Part shown: one piece after another, positions 1 through 7,729 of the stretch
Numbering within the stretch: position 1 is the first letter of the stretch
Layout: the number at the start of each line of letters is the position of its first letter
Origin: Pseudonocardia sp. DSM 110487
GTDB lineage: Bacteria > Actinomycetota > Actinomycetes > Mycobacteriales > Pseudonocardiaceae
Direction: 5' to 3'
NCBI RefSeq assembly: GCF_019468565.1
Contig: NZ_CP080521.1
Location: 5,642,001 to 5,706,000 of the forward strand
Length of the DNA stretch: 64,000 bases
Position numbers and translations under genes: made by a program
Notes under the pieces: generated by a model
The model's database searches: none
Told to the model about the DNA's origin: nothing
The model's input: only the letters and a program-made list of their open reading frames with translations

Positions 1-1
1 C

Positions 2-1342
2 CCGATCTTCGGCACCGACGCCGACGCGCAGGCGCTCATAGACGCAGCCCATGCGCACGGCCTGCGCATCCTCGTCGACATCGTGCTGCCGCACACGAGC
101 GACCAGCACCCGTGGTTCCGCGACGCGGCCGCCTGCAGGGACGCCCCGACGCGGGACTTCTACGTCTGGCGCGACGGGCACCTGGACGGTGGCCCGCCGA
201 ACAACTGGGCCGCCGGTTTCCCGGCCGGCACATCGGCATGGACGTGGCACGCCGGCACCGCGCAGTGGTACCTGCACTCCCACCTGCCCCAGGAACCCGA
301 CCTCGACTGGTCCAACCCCGCGGTCCGCGCCGCGCAGCTCGACGTCGTGCGCTTCTGGCTCGACCGCGGCGTGGACGGCGTGCGGCTCGACTCGATCAAC
401 CGCCTCGGCAAGGACCCCGCGTACCGCGACAACGTCGCCGGTGAGCGGTCGCGCCAGCAGGACTGGCCGACGCTGCACGCGTACCTGCGCGAGGTCCGCG
501 CGCTCGTGGACCGGTACCCGGACGCCGTCGCGGTGGGCGAGGTCTGGGAGTTCGACCAGCGCCGGATCGTGCCCTACCTCGCCCCCGACGAGCTGCACCT
601 CGCCCACAACTTCGTGTTCGCCCGGTCGCGGTTCGACGCCGCGGAGATCAGGCGGACGGTCGAGGAGTTCACCGGCATGGCCGGCCCGGGCACCTGGCCG
701 GCGTGGTTCCTGGGCAACCACGACGAACCGCGGAGAGTGACCCGCTGGTCGGCGCCCCGCGACGACGACGAGACCCGCGAGGCCCGTGGCCGCCTCGCCG
801 CGATGCTGCTGCTCACCCTGCGCGGCACCCCCTTCCTCTACCAGGGCGAGGAGCTGGGGCTGCCCGACACCGAGCTCCCGGAGGGGGTCGGCGAGGACGG
901 CAACGGCCGCGACCCGCAACGCACGCCGATGCCATGGGCCCCACCGTCGACGGCCGGTCCCGGCGCCGGGTTCACCACCGGCGAGCCATGGCTGCCCGTC
1001 GGCGGCACCGCCGAGCGGCTGAACGTCACGACGGAGCTCCAGGACCCCGGCTCGGTGCTCGCCCTCTACCGCACCCTGCTCGCGTTGCGCCGGGCCCGGC
1101 CGTCCCTGCGAGCCGGGAGCCAGGCGTTCCTCGACGCTCCGCCGGATGTCCTCGCCTACGTCCGTGCGGACGGCGGAGAACGCACGCTCGTGATCCTCAA
1201 CTTCGCCGCTACGACTCGCCGCATCGATATCGGGACGCCCGCTCTCCTGCTGCTGGTCTCGACCGGAGACGCCGCATGTTCTGGCTCTCCGATCGTCATG
1301 GGCCCGTTCAGCGGCGTCGTCCTCGAGGCCGTAGCTTCATAG
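2..1342 (+). CDS. alpha-glucosidase/alpha-amylase family (GH13), 3' part only
   Basis: This is the C-terminal 446 residues of a GH13 glycoside hydrolase; the gene starts before the window. GH13 enzymes cleave or transfer alpha-linked glucose in the cytoplasm. The usual order of catalytic motifs is visible: a beta-strand 3 region ending DIVLPHTSDQH, the nucleophile Asp in GVRLDSIN (near nt 389), the acid/base Glu in VGEVWEF, and the stabiliser Asp in LGNHDEPR. A short C-terminal beta domain follows. Layout and length fit the oligo-1,6-glucosidase/alpha-glucosidase subfamilies better than secreted amylases, but exact substrate is not readable. The reading frame is open to the left edge. The stop lies 54 bases before the next gene, which has its own promoter, so they are probably separate units. 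Confidence 0.93.
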   Translation, partial: PIFGTDADAQALIDAAHAHGLRILVDIVLPHTSDQHPWFRDAAACRDAPTRDFYVWRDGHLDGGPPNNWAAGFPAGTSAWTWHAGTAQWYLHSHLPQEPDLDWSNPAVRAAQLDVVRFWLDRGVDGVRLDSINRLGKDPAYRDNVAGERSRQQDWPTLHAYLREVRALVDRYPDAVAVGEVWEFDQRRIVPYLAPDELHLAHNFVFARSRFDAAEIRRTVEEFTGMAGPGTWPAWFLGNHDEPRRVTRWSAPRDDDETREARGRLAAMLLLTLRGTPFLYQGEELGLPDTELPEGVGEDGNGRDPQRTPMPWAPPSTAGPGAGFTTGEPWLPVGGTAERLNVTTELQDPGSVLALYRTLLALRRARPSLRAGSQAFLDAPPDVLAYVRADGGERTLVILNFAATTRRIDIGTPALLLLVSTGDAACSGSPIVMGPFSGVVLEAVAS

Positions 1343-1349
1343 CGAAGTC

Positions 1350-1377
1350 TTGACTCTCGTCAGCAAAGCGCCATACT
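1350..1377 (+). promoter_or_regulatory. sigma-A-type promoter for the acyl-CoA ligase gene
   Basis: TTGACT at 1350-1355 and CATACT at 1372-1377 are separated by 16 bases. They lie in the only short AT-richer stretch between the glucosidase stop and the ligase start. The predicted transcript starts a few bases later, leaving room for the ribosome site GGGAGG at 1385-1390. Confidence 0.55.
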
Positions 1378-1396
1378 TTCTCGCGGGAGGTTCGCC

Positions 1397-2968
1397 ATGG
1401 CCAGCGCCCACACGGACCCGTTCTGCCGCGATCATCTGCCGCCCCGCGACCAGTGGCCCGAGCTCACGTTCGAGCTGCCGGAACTGCGCTACCCCGAGCA
1501 GCTCAACGCTGCCCGCGAGCTGCTCACCGGCCCGCCCGGCGAGCGCCCGTGCGTGAGCGGGTCCGGCATCGCGTGGACCTACGGCGAGCTGCGCCACCGC
1601 GCCGCCCAGGTGGCCGCCGCGCTCACCGACGACCTCGGCCTCGTGCCGGGCAACCGCGTGCTCCTGCGCGGGCCGAACGAGCCGTGGCAGGTGGCCTGCT
1701 GGCTGGGAGTGCTGCTCGCGGGCGGGGTGGCGGTGGCCACCATGCCGATGCTGCGCCGCACGGAGCTCGACACGATCACCGGGCTCGCACGGCCGTCGCT
1801 CGCGCTCGTCCACCACGGCTTCCTCGATGACGTGCCGCCGGAGCTGCGCACCGTCTCGTACGGGGACGACAGCGAGCTCACCGGCATGATCGCGACCCAC
1901 GACGGCGACTTCAGCCCCGTGGACACCGCCGCCGACGACGTGGCGCTCCTCGCGTTCACCTCCGGCACCACCGGGCGCCCTAAGGCGACGATGCACTTCC
2001 ACCGCGACGTGCTCGCGATCGCCGACACGTTCTCGCGCCACGTCGTGCGGATCCAGCCATCCGACGTCGTGACCGGCACGCCACCGATCGCGTTCACGTT
2101 CGGGCTCGGCGGGCTCGTGGTCTTCCCGCTCCGCGCCGGGGCGAGCTCGGTGCTGCTGGACCGGGTGACGCCGCCCCAGCTCGCCGACACCGTGGCCGAG
2201 CAGGGCGTCACGGTGCTGTTCACCGCGCCCACCGCGTACCGGGCGATCCTCGCGACCGGCAAGGCCGACCGCCTCGCGGGCGCGCGCCGCCTGGTCTCCG
2301 CGGGCGAGACGCTGCCCGCGAGCGTGTGGCACGCGATGCACGACGCCACCGGCCTGCGGATCATCGACGGCATCGGGTCCACCGAGATGCTGCACGTGTT
2401 CATCTCCGCCGCCGACGACGACATCCGCCCCGGCACCACGGGGCGCGCCGTGCCCGGCTACCAGGCCGCCGTGCTCGACGACGACGGGCAGCCGGTGCCC
2501 GACGGCACACCGGGCAACCTCGCTGTGAAGGGCCCCACCGGCTGCCGCTACCTGGACGGCGATCGACAGACCACCTACGTGCGGCACGGCTGGAACTTCA
2601 CCGGCGACACCTACGTGCGCGACGCCGACGGCTACTTCACCTACCTCGCCCGCAGCGACGACATGATCGTCTCGTCGGGCTACAACATCTCCGGCCCCGA
2701 GGTGGAGCAGGCCATGCTCGGGCACCCGGACGTCGTCGACTGCGCGGTGGTGGCCACGCCCGACGAGGAGCGCGGTTCGCTCGTCACCGCGTACGTCGTG
2801 CTGCGGGATGGCGCCGTGCCCGACGCGGCGGCGCTGCAGGACCACGTGAAGCAGACGATCGCGCCCTACAAGTACCCGCGACTCGTCGAGTTCGTCACCG
2901 AACTCCCCCGCACGAGCACGGGCAAGTTGCAGCGCTTCGTGCTGCGGGAGCGGGCCGCCGAGCGCTGA
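1397..2968 (+). CDS. AMP-dependent acyl/aryl-CoA ligase, benzoate/2-aminobenzoate-CoA ligase-like
   Basis: The protein has 523 residues, the usual length for an ANL-superfamily CoA ligase, which adenylates a carboxylic acid and transfers it to coenzyme A. The P-loop AFTSGTTGRPKAT, the SGETLPASVW and GIGSTEML region (A5), the YNISGPEVE hinge and the terminal catalytic lysine in STGKLQRF are all present. The N-terminus (RDHLPPRDQWPE) resembles benzoate- and 2-aminobenzoate-CoA ligases, so an aromatic acid is the likely substrate, but this is inference. The start ATG is preceded by GGGAGG at 1385-1390 and a good promoter. No other aromatic degradation gene is nearby, so it seems to be an isolated enzyme gene. 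Confidence 0.88.
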   Translation: MASAHTDPFCRDHLPPRDQWPELTFELPELRYPEQLNAARELLTGPPGERPCVSGSGIAWTYGELRHRAAQVAAALTDDLGLVPGNRVLLRGPNEPWQVACWLGVLLAGGVAVATMPMLRRTELDTITGLARPSLALVHHGFLDDVPPELRTVSYGDDSELTGMIATHDGDFSPVDTAADDVALLAFTSGTTGRPKATMHFHRDVLAIADTFSRHVVRIQPSDVVTGTPPIAFTFGLGGLVVFPLRAGASSVLLDRVTPPQLADTVAEQGVTVLFTAPTAYRAILATGKADRLAGARRLVSAGETLPASVWHAMHDATGLRIIDGIGSTEMLHVFISAADDDIRPGTTGRAVPGYQAAVLDDDGQPVPDGTPGNLAVKGPTGCRYLDGDRQTTYVRHGWNFTGDTYVRDADGYFTYLARSDDMIVSSGYNISGPEVEQAMLGHPDVVDCAVVATPDEERGSLVTAYVVLRDGAVPDAAALQDHVKQTIAPYKYPRLVEFVTELPRTSTGKLQRFVLRERAAER

Positions 2969-3072
2969 CCCCACTCACAGAGTGGATGTGCGAGCAGGTC
3001 GAGGCCGTGCTCGCACCGCACCTTGCCCGTGGAGCGTGAATTCGGCGGTGCGGCGCGCCGGCCGCTGGCAGC

Positions 3073-3450
3073 ATGGCCGCCATGTCTGGAATCGCGAAGA
3101 TGCGAGCGGTCGTCCTCGACAGCCCAGAGCCACGTGCACTGGCCGAGTTCTACCGGGAGCTCGTCGGAGGCGACATCATCTACGCCGACGAGGAGTGGGT
3201 CAGCCTGCGCGACGGCGACACCGTGCTGCTGAGCTTCCAACTGGCCCGGGACTACCAGCCACCGATCTGGCCCGAACCGGACCGTCCCCAGCAGTTCCAC
3301 ATCGACGTCACGGTGGCGGCATCCCAGCTCGACGAGGCGGAGCAGAAGGTGCTCGTCCTCGGAGCGACCAAGCACGAGCTGCAACCCGGCGACAACTGGC
3401 GGGTGTACCTGGACCCCGCCGGCCACCCGTTCTGCCTCTGCTGGGACTGA
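3073..3450 (+). CDS. VOC (glyoxalase/bleomycin-resistance fold) protein
   Basis: A 125-residue single-module vicinal-oxygen-chelate protein. It begins with the typical beta strand then DSPEPRALAEFYREL, and ends with a second half-module, YLDPAGHPFCLCWD. Proteins of this type in actinomycetes bind small molecules or metals, but their substrates are mostly unknown, and no metal-ligand set can be assigned from one sequence. A second in-frame ATG at 3082 gives MSGIAKM and is an equally plausible start; neither has a strong ribosome site. It precedes a RibD/DHFR-like gene by 64 bases on the same strand. Confidence 0.85.
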   Translation: MAAMSGIAKMRAVVLDSPEPRALAEFYRELVGGDIIYADEEWVSLRDGDTVLLSFQLARDYQPPIWPEPDRPQQFHIDVTVAASQLDEAEQKVLVLGATKHELQPGDNWRVYLDPAGHPFCLCWD

Positions 3451-3514
3451 CCTGCTCCGGGCCGCCGGGGACCGGCTCATCTCGGCTCGAAGAGGACGAA
3501 CGGAGGCATGTGGA

Positions 3515-4132
3515 ATGCGGGAATTGGTCTACTACGTCGGGGTCAGCATCGATGGCCGCATCGCGGGGCCCAACGGGGAAGTCGGCTTCTATCCCGCGGG
3601 TGACGAGACCCAGGCAGCCGCCTACAGCGCGTGGATCAACGCGCAATACCCCGAGACCGTCCCGACCGCCCTGCGCGCCGCCCACGGCCTCGCGGACGTA
3701 CCCAATCAGCACTTCGACACCATGCTGATGGGACTCGGGAGCTACCGAGTCGTACTGGACGCGGGTATCACCAGCCCGTACGCCCACCTGCGCCAGTACG
3801 TGGTCTCGAGCACGCTCGGCGCCAGTCCCGATCCGGACGTCACCGTGGTCGGCAACGACCCGCTCACCCTGGTCCGCACCCTCAAGCAGGAGACGGGGCA
3901 GGACATCTGGCTGTGCGGCGGTGGCAGGCTGGCGGGTGCGCTGCTGCCCGAGATCGACAAACTGATCATCAAGAGCTACCCGGTAGTCGCGGGATCCGGC
4001 GTCGCGGCGTTCGACGGGAGGTTCGACCCCACGGCCTTCACGGTCACGGACCGCAAGTCGTTCCCCAATGACGTCACGATCACGTGGTTCGCGCGGCACG
4101 GGAGGAGCATGGCGGAGTCTTTGCGACAGTAG
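3515..4132 (+). CDS. dihydrofolate reductase/RibD C-terminal family protein
   Basis: A 205-residue NADPH-binding reductase-fold protein of the RibD C-terminal (DHFR-like) family. Recognisable parts are the N-terminal strand YYVGVSIDGRIAGPNGE, a central TMLMGLGSYR segment and the nucleotide-binding WLCGGGRLAGALLPEIDKL. Members reduce pterin- or flavin-like or unknown substrates; true folate reduction is not implied. GGAGG at 3502-3506 lies eight bases before the ATG. It is the first of three paralogous RibD/DHFR-like genes within about 4.2 kb (also at 6377 and 7166). Of the three it resembles the classical family least, owing to its longer insert around residues 25-60. Confidence 0.85.
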   Translation: MRELVYYVGVSIDGRIAGPNGEVGFYPAGDETQAAAYSAWINAQYPETVPTALRAAHGLADVPNQHFDTMLMGLGSYRVVLDAGITSPYAHLRQYVVSSTLGASPDPDVTVVGNDPLTLVRTLKQETGQDIWLCGGGRLAGALLPEIDKLIIKSYPVVAGSGVAAFDGRFDPTAFTVTDRKSFPNDVTITWFARHGRSMAESLRQ

Positions 4133-4197
4133 GCGTTCCTGCCACTTTTGGGACTCTCTGTCCGCGGCCAGGATGTTTGCTGTCGTAGCAGCCACCG

Positions 4198-4266
4198 GGC
4201 CTGGAGATCATCGCCGAGCCGGTGCGCACGGCCCCGCCTGAGCGCGAAACAGTAGGAGACGTACTC
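4198..4266 (+). pseudogene. possible remnant of the ectB C-terminus
   Basis: Immediately before ectC, the forward frame from 4198 reads GLEIIAEPVRTAPPERE. This resembles the last helix of EctB (diaminobutyrate aminotransferase), which in complete ectABC operons lies directly upstream of ectC. Upstream of 4198 the frame closes with a stop at 4186-4188 and the similarity ends. The match is short and made from memory of the family, so this is a suggestion only. If correct, most of ectAB was deleted and the junction lies near 4195. Confidence 0.3.
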
Positions 4267-4267
4267 C

Positions 4268-4657
4268 ATGATCGTCCATTCGCTGCAAGGGATCATCGGC
4301 ACCGAACGGGAGGTGAAGGGCCCCACGTGGACGAGCCGTCGCCTGGTGCTCGCCGAGGAGAACGTCGGATTCTCCCTGAACGACACCGAGGTGCCGGCGG
4401 GCGCGGAGATCAAGATGTGGTACGCCAACCACATCGAGGCCGTCTACGTCATCGAGGGCCACGGCGAACTGGTCGACGACGAGACCGGTGAAACGCACCG
4501 TCTCGAGCCCGGCGTGATGTACCTGGCCGACGCACACCAGCGGCACACGCTGCGCGCCCTCACCCCGTTCCGCGCGGCCTGCGTGTTCAACCCGCCCCTC
4601 ACCGGCCGCGAGGTCCACGACGAGAACGGCGTCTTCCCGCTGCCGACCGGGGAGTGA
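4268..4657 (+). CDS. ectC: L-ectoine synthase (solo EctC)
   Basis: A 129-residue cupin enzyme that cyclises N-gamma-acetyl-diaminobutyrate to the osmoprotectant ectoine. The opening MIVHSLQGIIGTEREVKG, the stretch PTWTSRRLVLAEEN, the metal-site strand around KMWYANHIEAVYVIEGHGE, and CVFNPPLTGREVHDE near the end are EctC signatures. Length matches the family. GGAG at 4255-4258 sits before the ATG. The unusual point is context: ectA, ectB and ectD are absent on both sides, where unrelated enzyme genes lie. Solo EctC proteins are known in organisms that import or otherwise modify ectoines, and the reverse (hydrolytic) reaction has been considered for some. Function here is therefore uncertain, though family assignment is firm. 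Confidence 0.9.
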   Translation: MIVHSLQGIIGTEREVKGPTWTSRRLVLAEENVGFSLNDTEVPAGAEIKMWYANHIEAVYVIEGHGELVDDETGETHRLEPGVMYLADAHQRHTLRALTPFRAACVFNPPLTGREVHDENGVFPLPTGE

Positions 4658-4760
4658 CGAGGCTTTGCCCCTTTCCCGACCCCGCAGGTCGAATAGCACA
4701 GGGCCCAACGATGATCAAGCTCTGCACGGCGGCGCGGGCCCGGTCTGCCATGCTGGCCGA

Positions 4761-5405
4761 ATGCACGAGCTCGTCGATCAGCACGACCGCGCATTCCCGA
4801 GCGCCGCGTCGATCGCCCTGGAGCTCATCCGGCGTCAGGACGTCTCCGATGGTTGGTCGCAGCGGAGTGCGCTGCCGAAGATGTCGATCGGCGCTCTCGC
4901 CTGCCACCTGGGACGTCAGATCTCCCACGCGGCCGAGTTGCTGCAAGCTGACGCGGCTCTACCGACGCTGGAGTCTGCGGACGCGCACTACGCGCGGGCC
5001 GCATGGGTGACCGCGACCTCACCTGACGATCCGGTCAACGATCGCAGCACGGACGACGCAGAGGCCGAGCTCGGCCCATCGGCGCTGCGGAATCGCGCAA
5101 CGGCGGCGCTGCAGACGGCACGTGACCTGCTCGTCGCCGGTGGCGCCCGCGATGTTGTGCCCATTCCCTGGCAAGGCTGGTCGCTGCGACGCCACGACTT
5201 CCTGCTGACTCGACTTCTGGAGATCGTGGTCCACTCCGACGACCTCGCGGTGAGCCTCGACCTGCCCACACCCGAGTTCCCGGACGAGGCCTTCGCACCC
5301 GTGCGAGATCTCCTCGTGCGCCTCGCGGTGCGGCGCCACGGACAGTCTGCGTTGGTCAGCGCCCTGACCCGGCGGGAGCGCGCCCGCCCGATCAACGCGT
5401 TCTAG
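4761..5405 (+). CDS. DinB/maleylpyruvate isomerase N-terminal domain protein
   Basis: A 214-residue protein of the mycothiol-dependent maleylpyruvate isomerase/DinB four-helix family. The N-terminal MHELVDQHDRAFPSA, the helix with LACHLGRQISHAAELL and the C-terminal LLTRLLEIVVHSDDLAVSLD, carrying a metal-ligand-like His, are typical. Such proteins use mycothiol or bind metals and often act in detoxification, but the substrate cannot be read. I chose the ATG at 4761 because the preceding in-frame stretch back to 4665 (rich in Arg, Pro and Ser) does not look like family sequence. No clear ribosome site is seen, so the gene may be leaderless. Confidence 0.78.
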   Translation: MHELVDQHDRAFPSAASIALELIRRQDVSDGWSQRSALPKMSIGALACHLGRQISHAAELLQADAALPTLESADAHYARAAWVTATSPDDPVNDRSTDDAEAELGPSALRNRATAALQTARDLLVAGGARDVVPIPWQGWSLRRHDFLLTRLLEIVVHSDDLAVSLDLPTPEFPDEAFAPVRDLLVRLAVRRHGQSALVSALTRRERARPINAF

Positions 5406-5474
5406 CCGACGAGCTCCGCGACGGGGTAGCGCTGTGACGTGGGGCGAGGTCCGCCCCGCTCGCGATGCGGATCG

Positions 5475-5502
5475 TTGACACTTTCCGATATAGGCATACG
5501 AT
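5475..5502 (+). promoter_or_regulatory. consensus promoter for the ArsR operon, likely leaderless
   Basis: A perfect TTGACA at 5475-5480 and TACGAT at 5497-5502 are spaced 16 bases apart. The ArsR start codon lies at 5510, about where transcription should begin, which predicts a leaderless mRNA. The spacer and -10 region (CGATATAGGCATACGAT) is imperfectly symmetrical and AT-rich compared with its surroundings. It is therefore a good candidate for the ArsR autoregulatory site. Confidence 0.7.
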
Positions 5503-5509
5503 CGCCGCC

Positions 5510-5872
5510 ATGGCACGAGCGGCGACGACCTCGGACGCGTTCAACGCGATCGCCGAGCCGCAGCGGCGGGAGATCCTGGTCCTGTTGCGGGGCGGCGAGC
5601 GGCCGGTGACCGAGCTGGCACGGGATCTGGGGATGAGCCAGCCGCAGGCGTCCAAGCACCTGCGGGTGCTCCGGGAGGTCGGGCTGGTGCGGGTCCGCGG
5701 AGCGGGCAAGCAGCGGCTGTACGACCTGGACGCCCGCAGGCTGCAGCCGGTGCACGAGTGGCTGGGCGGCTTCGAGCGGTTCTGGAGCGGGAGCTTCGAC
5801 CGGCTGGACGAGTACGTGCAGGACCTGACACGAGCGAGGAGGGAGGAACCACCGGATGGCGACGACCAGTAG
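5510..5872 (+). CDS. ArsR-family winged-helix repressor
   Basis: A 120-residue winged-helix regulator: N-terminal DAFNAIAEPQRREILVLL, recognition helix MSQPQASKHLRVLREVGL and the wing VRVRGAGKQRLYDL. It lacks the Cys metal-binding box (CXC) of classical ArsR, placing it with the non-metal ArsR proteins that are usually paired with an AHSA1/SRPBCC gene. The next gene is such a protein and overlaps it by 17 bases, followed by a RibD/DHFR-like gene. An earlier in-frame ATG at 5465 lies upstream of the consensus promoter and is unlikely. Probable role: repressor of its own three-gene operon. Confidence 0.9.
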   Translation: MARAATTSDAFNAIAEPQRREILVLLRGGERPVTELARDLGMSQPQASKHLRVLREVGLVRVRGAGKQRLYDLDARRLQPVHEWLGGFERFWSGSFDRLDEYVQDLTRARREEPPDGDDQ

Positions 5873-6377
5873 CGGCGGCGAGCCCGAACACGCGACCGCG
5901 GACCGCGAGATCGTGATGTCCCGGGTCATCAGCGCACCACAGGCGCTGGTGTTCGAAGCGTTCACGCAGGTCCGGCACCTGTCGCGGTGGTGGGGACCGG
6001 AGGGGTTCTCCACCACCACGCGGTCCTTCGAGTTCCGCGTCGGCGGGGCATGGGACTTCGTGATGCACGGGCCGGACGGGACCGACTACCAGGAGTGGAT
6101 CACCTGGCGGGAGATCGTCCCGCCGGAGCGGATCACGATGCTGCACGGCGAGTCCCGCGACGACCCCAACGCCTTCGAGTCGGTCCTGGCCTTCGAGCCC
6201 GCCGGCGACGAGACCCGGATCGTGATGCGCACGGTGTTCCCCACCAAGGAACTCCGCGACGAGGCGGTGGAGAAGTACCACGCGATCGAGGGCGGCGAGC
6301 AAACCCTGCACAACTTGGCGGTCTACGTCGCCGAACTCAGCCCGAACGAGACCACACCGATCGGAACGGAGAGCTGA
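5856..6377 (+). CDS. SRPBCC (AHSA1-like) protein
   Basis: A 173-residue START-fold ligand-binding protein. The opening DREIVMSRVISAPQALVFEAFT, WWGPEGFSTTT, GGAWDFVMHGPDG and the C-terminal helix HNLAVYVAEL are the AHSA1-type landmarks. The cavity of this fold binds hydrophobic ligands; the ligand is unknown. It overlaps the ArsR gene by 17 bases and its stop codon overlaps the next start (ATGA), so the three are translationally coupled. The ArsR/SRPBCC pairing is widespread in actinobacteria and suggests a small stress or xenobiotic module. Confidence 0.9.
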   Translation: MATTSSGGEPEHATADREIVMSRVISAPQALVFEAFTQVRHLSRWWGPEGFSTTTRSFEFRVGGAWDFVMHGPDGTDYQEWITWREIVPPERITMLHGESRDDPNAFESVLAFEPAGDETRIVMRTVFPTKELRDEAVEKYHAIEGGEQTLHNLAVYVAELSPNETTPIGTES

Positions 6378-7042
6378 TGGCCGGGAAGGTGTTCTTCAGC
6401 GTGACGATGTCGCTCGACGGTTTCATGGCACCCGAGGCCGTGCCGACCGAGGATGCCTTCTCGCCTGAGAAGCAGGACGACCCGGGCGTCAGGCGCTGGA
6501 TGTCGAAGTGGGCGGAACTGCAGGCGTGGGCGTTCCCGCAGCGCTGGTTCCGGGAGAACCTCAAGCTCGGCGAGGGCGGCGAGGAAGGCATCGACAACGA
6601 CATCGCACGGGCGACGTTCGAGCGCACCGGCGCGAGCGTCATGGGCAAGCGGATGTTCGACCTCGGCGAGCAGGCATGGCCGGAGGAGGCCCCGTTCCAC
6701 ACGCCGGTCTTCGTCGTCACTCGCGCCGAGCGTGACCCCTGGGAGCGGCCGGGCGGCACCACCTTCCACTTCGTCAACGACGGCATCGAGAGCGCGCTCG
6801 ACCAGGCCCGCGAGGCCGCCGGCGAACGCGACGTCCGCATCGCCGGCGGCAGCGAGACGATCCAGGAGTACCTGGACACCGGCCTGGTCGACGAGTTCTC
6901 GGTCACGCTTGCGCCCGTGCTGTTCGGCACCGGCATCCGCCTGTTCGACCGCGTGGACCCCGACCGCCTGGCCCTGAACCAGGTCCGCGCCGCCGCCTCG
7001 ACGCGGGTGACCCACCTGACCTACACCGTCGGCAAGCGATAG
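6377..7042 (+). CDS. dihydrofolate reductase/RibD C-terminal family protein
   Basis: A 221-residue RibD/DHFR-like reductase. Visible landmarks are FFSVTMSLDGFMAPE, ASVMGKRMFDLGEQAW, the segment VFVVTRAERDPWERPGG, VRIAGGSETIQEYLDTGLVDE and the closing LAPVLFGTGIRLFDR. NADPH binding is expected and the substrate is unknown. The ATG overlaps the stop of the SRPBCC gene. An open frame extends upstream to 5987 through the SRPBCC gene but is only its shadow. It is closely related in plan to the minus-strand gene at 7166-7729 and converges with it. Confidence 0.9.
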   Translation: MAGKVFFSVTMSLDGFMAPEAVPTEDAFSPEKQDDPGVRRWMSKWAELQAWAFPQRWFRENLKLGEGGEEGIDNDIARATFERTGASVMGKRMFDLGEQAWPEEAPFHTPVFVVTRAERDPWERPGGTTFHFVNDGIESALDQAREAAGERDVRIAGGSETIQEYLDTGLVDEFSVTLAPVLFGTGIRLFDRVDPDRLALNQVRAAASTRVTHLTYTVGKR

Positions 7043-7165
7043 CCGGCGAGAACGTTGCGCGACGGGGGTCAGCTCCAGCCGGCGACGATGGCGTGGTGGC
7101 TCGCCCTTCGTCCAGGCCGTCTCACGGCATCAGCGCAGGTCGCGGGGACGATCTACGGTGTAGCA

Positions 7166-7729
7166 CTAGCGTGCTGGTCGGAAGCGGACATCGAGCTCCG
7201 CGTTCGGGGCGCCGTCGTGCACGCGGTCGAGGCGCACGGGTGCGCCGCCGGGGTTGTCGAACAGCCGGATGCCGTCGCCGAGCAGGACCGGCGCGATGTG
7301 CAGGTCGATCTCGTCGATCAGGCCGCGCTCGATCAGCTGTGCTCCGATCGAGGCCGAGAGCACCTCGACGTTCTTGCCGTCCGCGGCTTCCAGTGCGATC
7401 CGCACGGCCTCGGCGACGTCGCAGGTGAGGAACGTGACGCCGGCGGTCGGCGTGGCGTCCTCGGGGTGGTGGGTGAGGACGAAGATCGAGCCCTGCCAGG
7501 CGTCGCTGTAAGGGCGGGATCCGGAAAACGCGTCCCAGCCGGCGCGGCCGCCGAGCACGGCGCCGGTGGTCGCGATGTACTCCTCCTCCAGCCCGGGCCT
7601 GCCCGAGATCCCGGACATCCAGTCCATCTCGTGGTTCGGCCCGGCGACGAAGCCGTCGAGCGACATCGTGAAGTGCCAGAGCACCTTGCCGACTGCGGTC
7701 TGCGGTTCTGGGAGGGGTGTGGTGTTCAT
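7166..7729 (-). CDS. dihydrofolate reductase/RibD C-terminal family protein
   Basis: A 187-residue RibD/DHFR-like protein on the minus strand, converging with its paralogue at 6377. It shows WHFTMSLDGFVAGPNHEMDW, TTGAVLGGRAGWDAF, IFVLTHHPEDATP, VEVLSASIGAQLIERGLIDE and the closing LHIAPVLLGDGIRLFDNPGG. In the nucleotide-binding segment the usual GGS/GGG is replaced by SAS, which may weaken NADPH binding. Start ATG at 7729. The 123 bases between the two convergent stops carry no strong hairpin. Confidence 0.88.
   Translation of the reverse strand: MNTTPLPEPQTAVGKVLWHFTMSLDGFVAGPNHEMDWMSGISGRPGLEEEYIATTGAVLGGRAGWDAFSGSRPYSDAWQGSIFVLTHHPEDATPTAGVTFLTCDVAEAVRIALEAADGKNVEVLSASIGAQLIERGLIDEIDLHIAPVLLGDGIRLFDNPGGAPVRLDRVHDGAPNAELDVRFRPAR

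Noticed and set aside
1337..2974. 545-codon open frame on the minus strand opposite the acyl-CoA ligase gene
   Set aside because: The product is Arg/His/Gly-rich without domains and lies fully antisense to a clearly conserved gene. It is an effect of high GC content.
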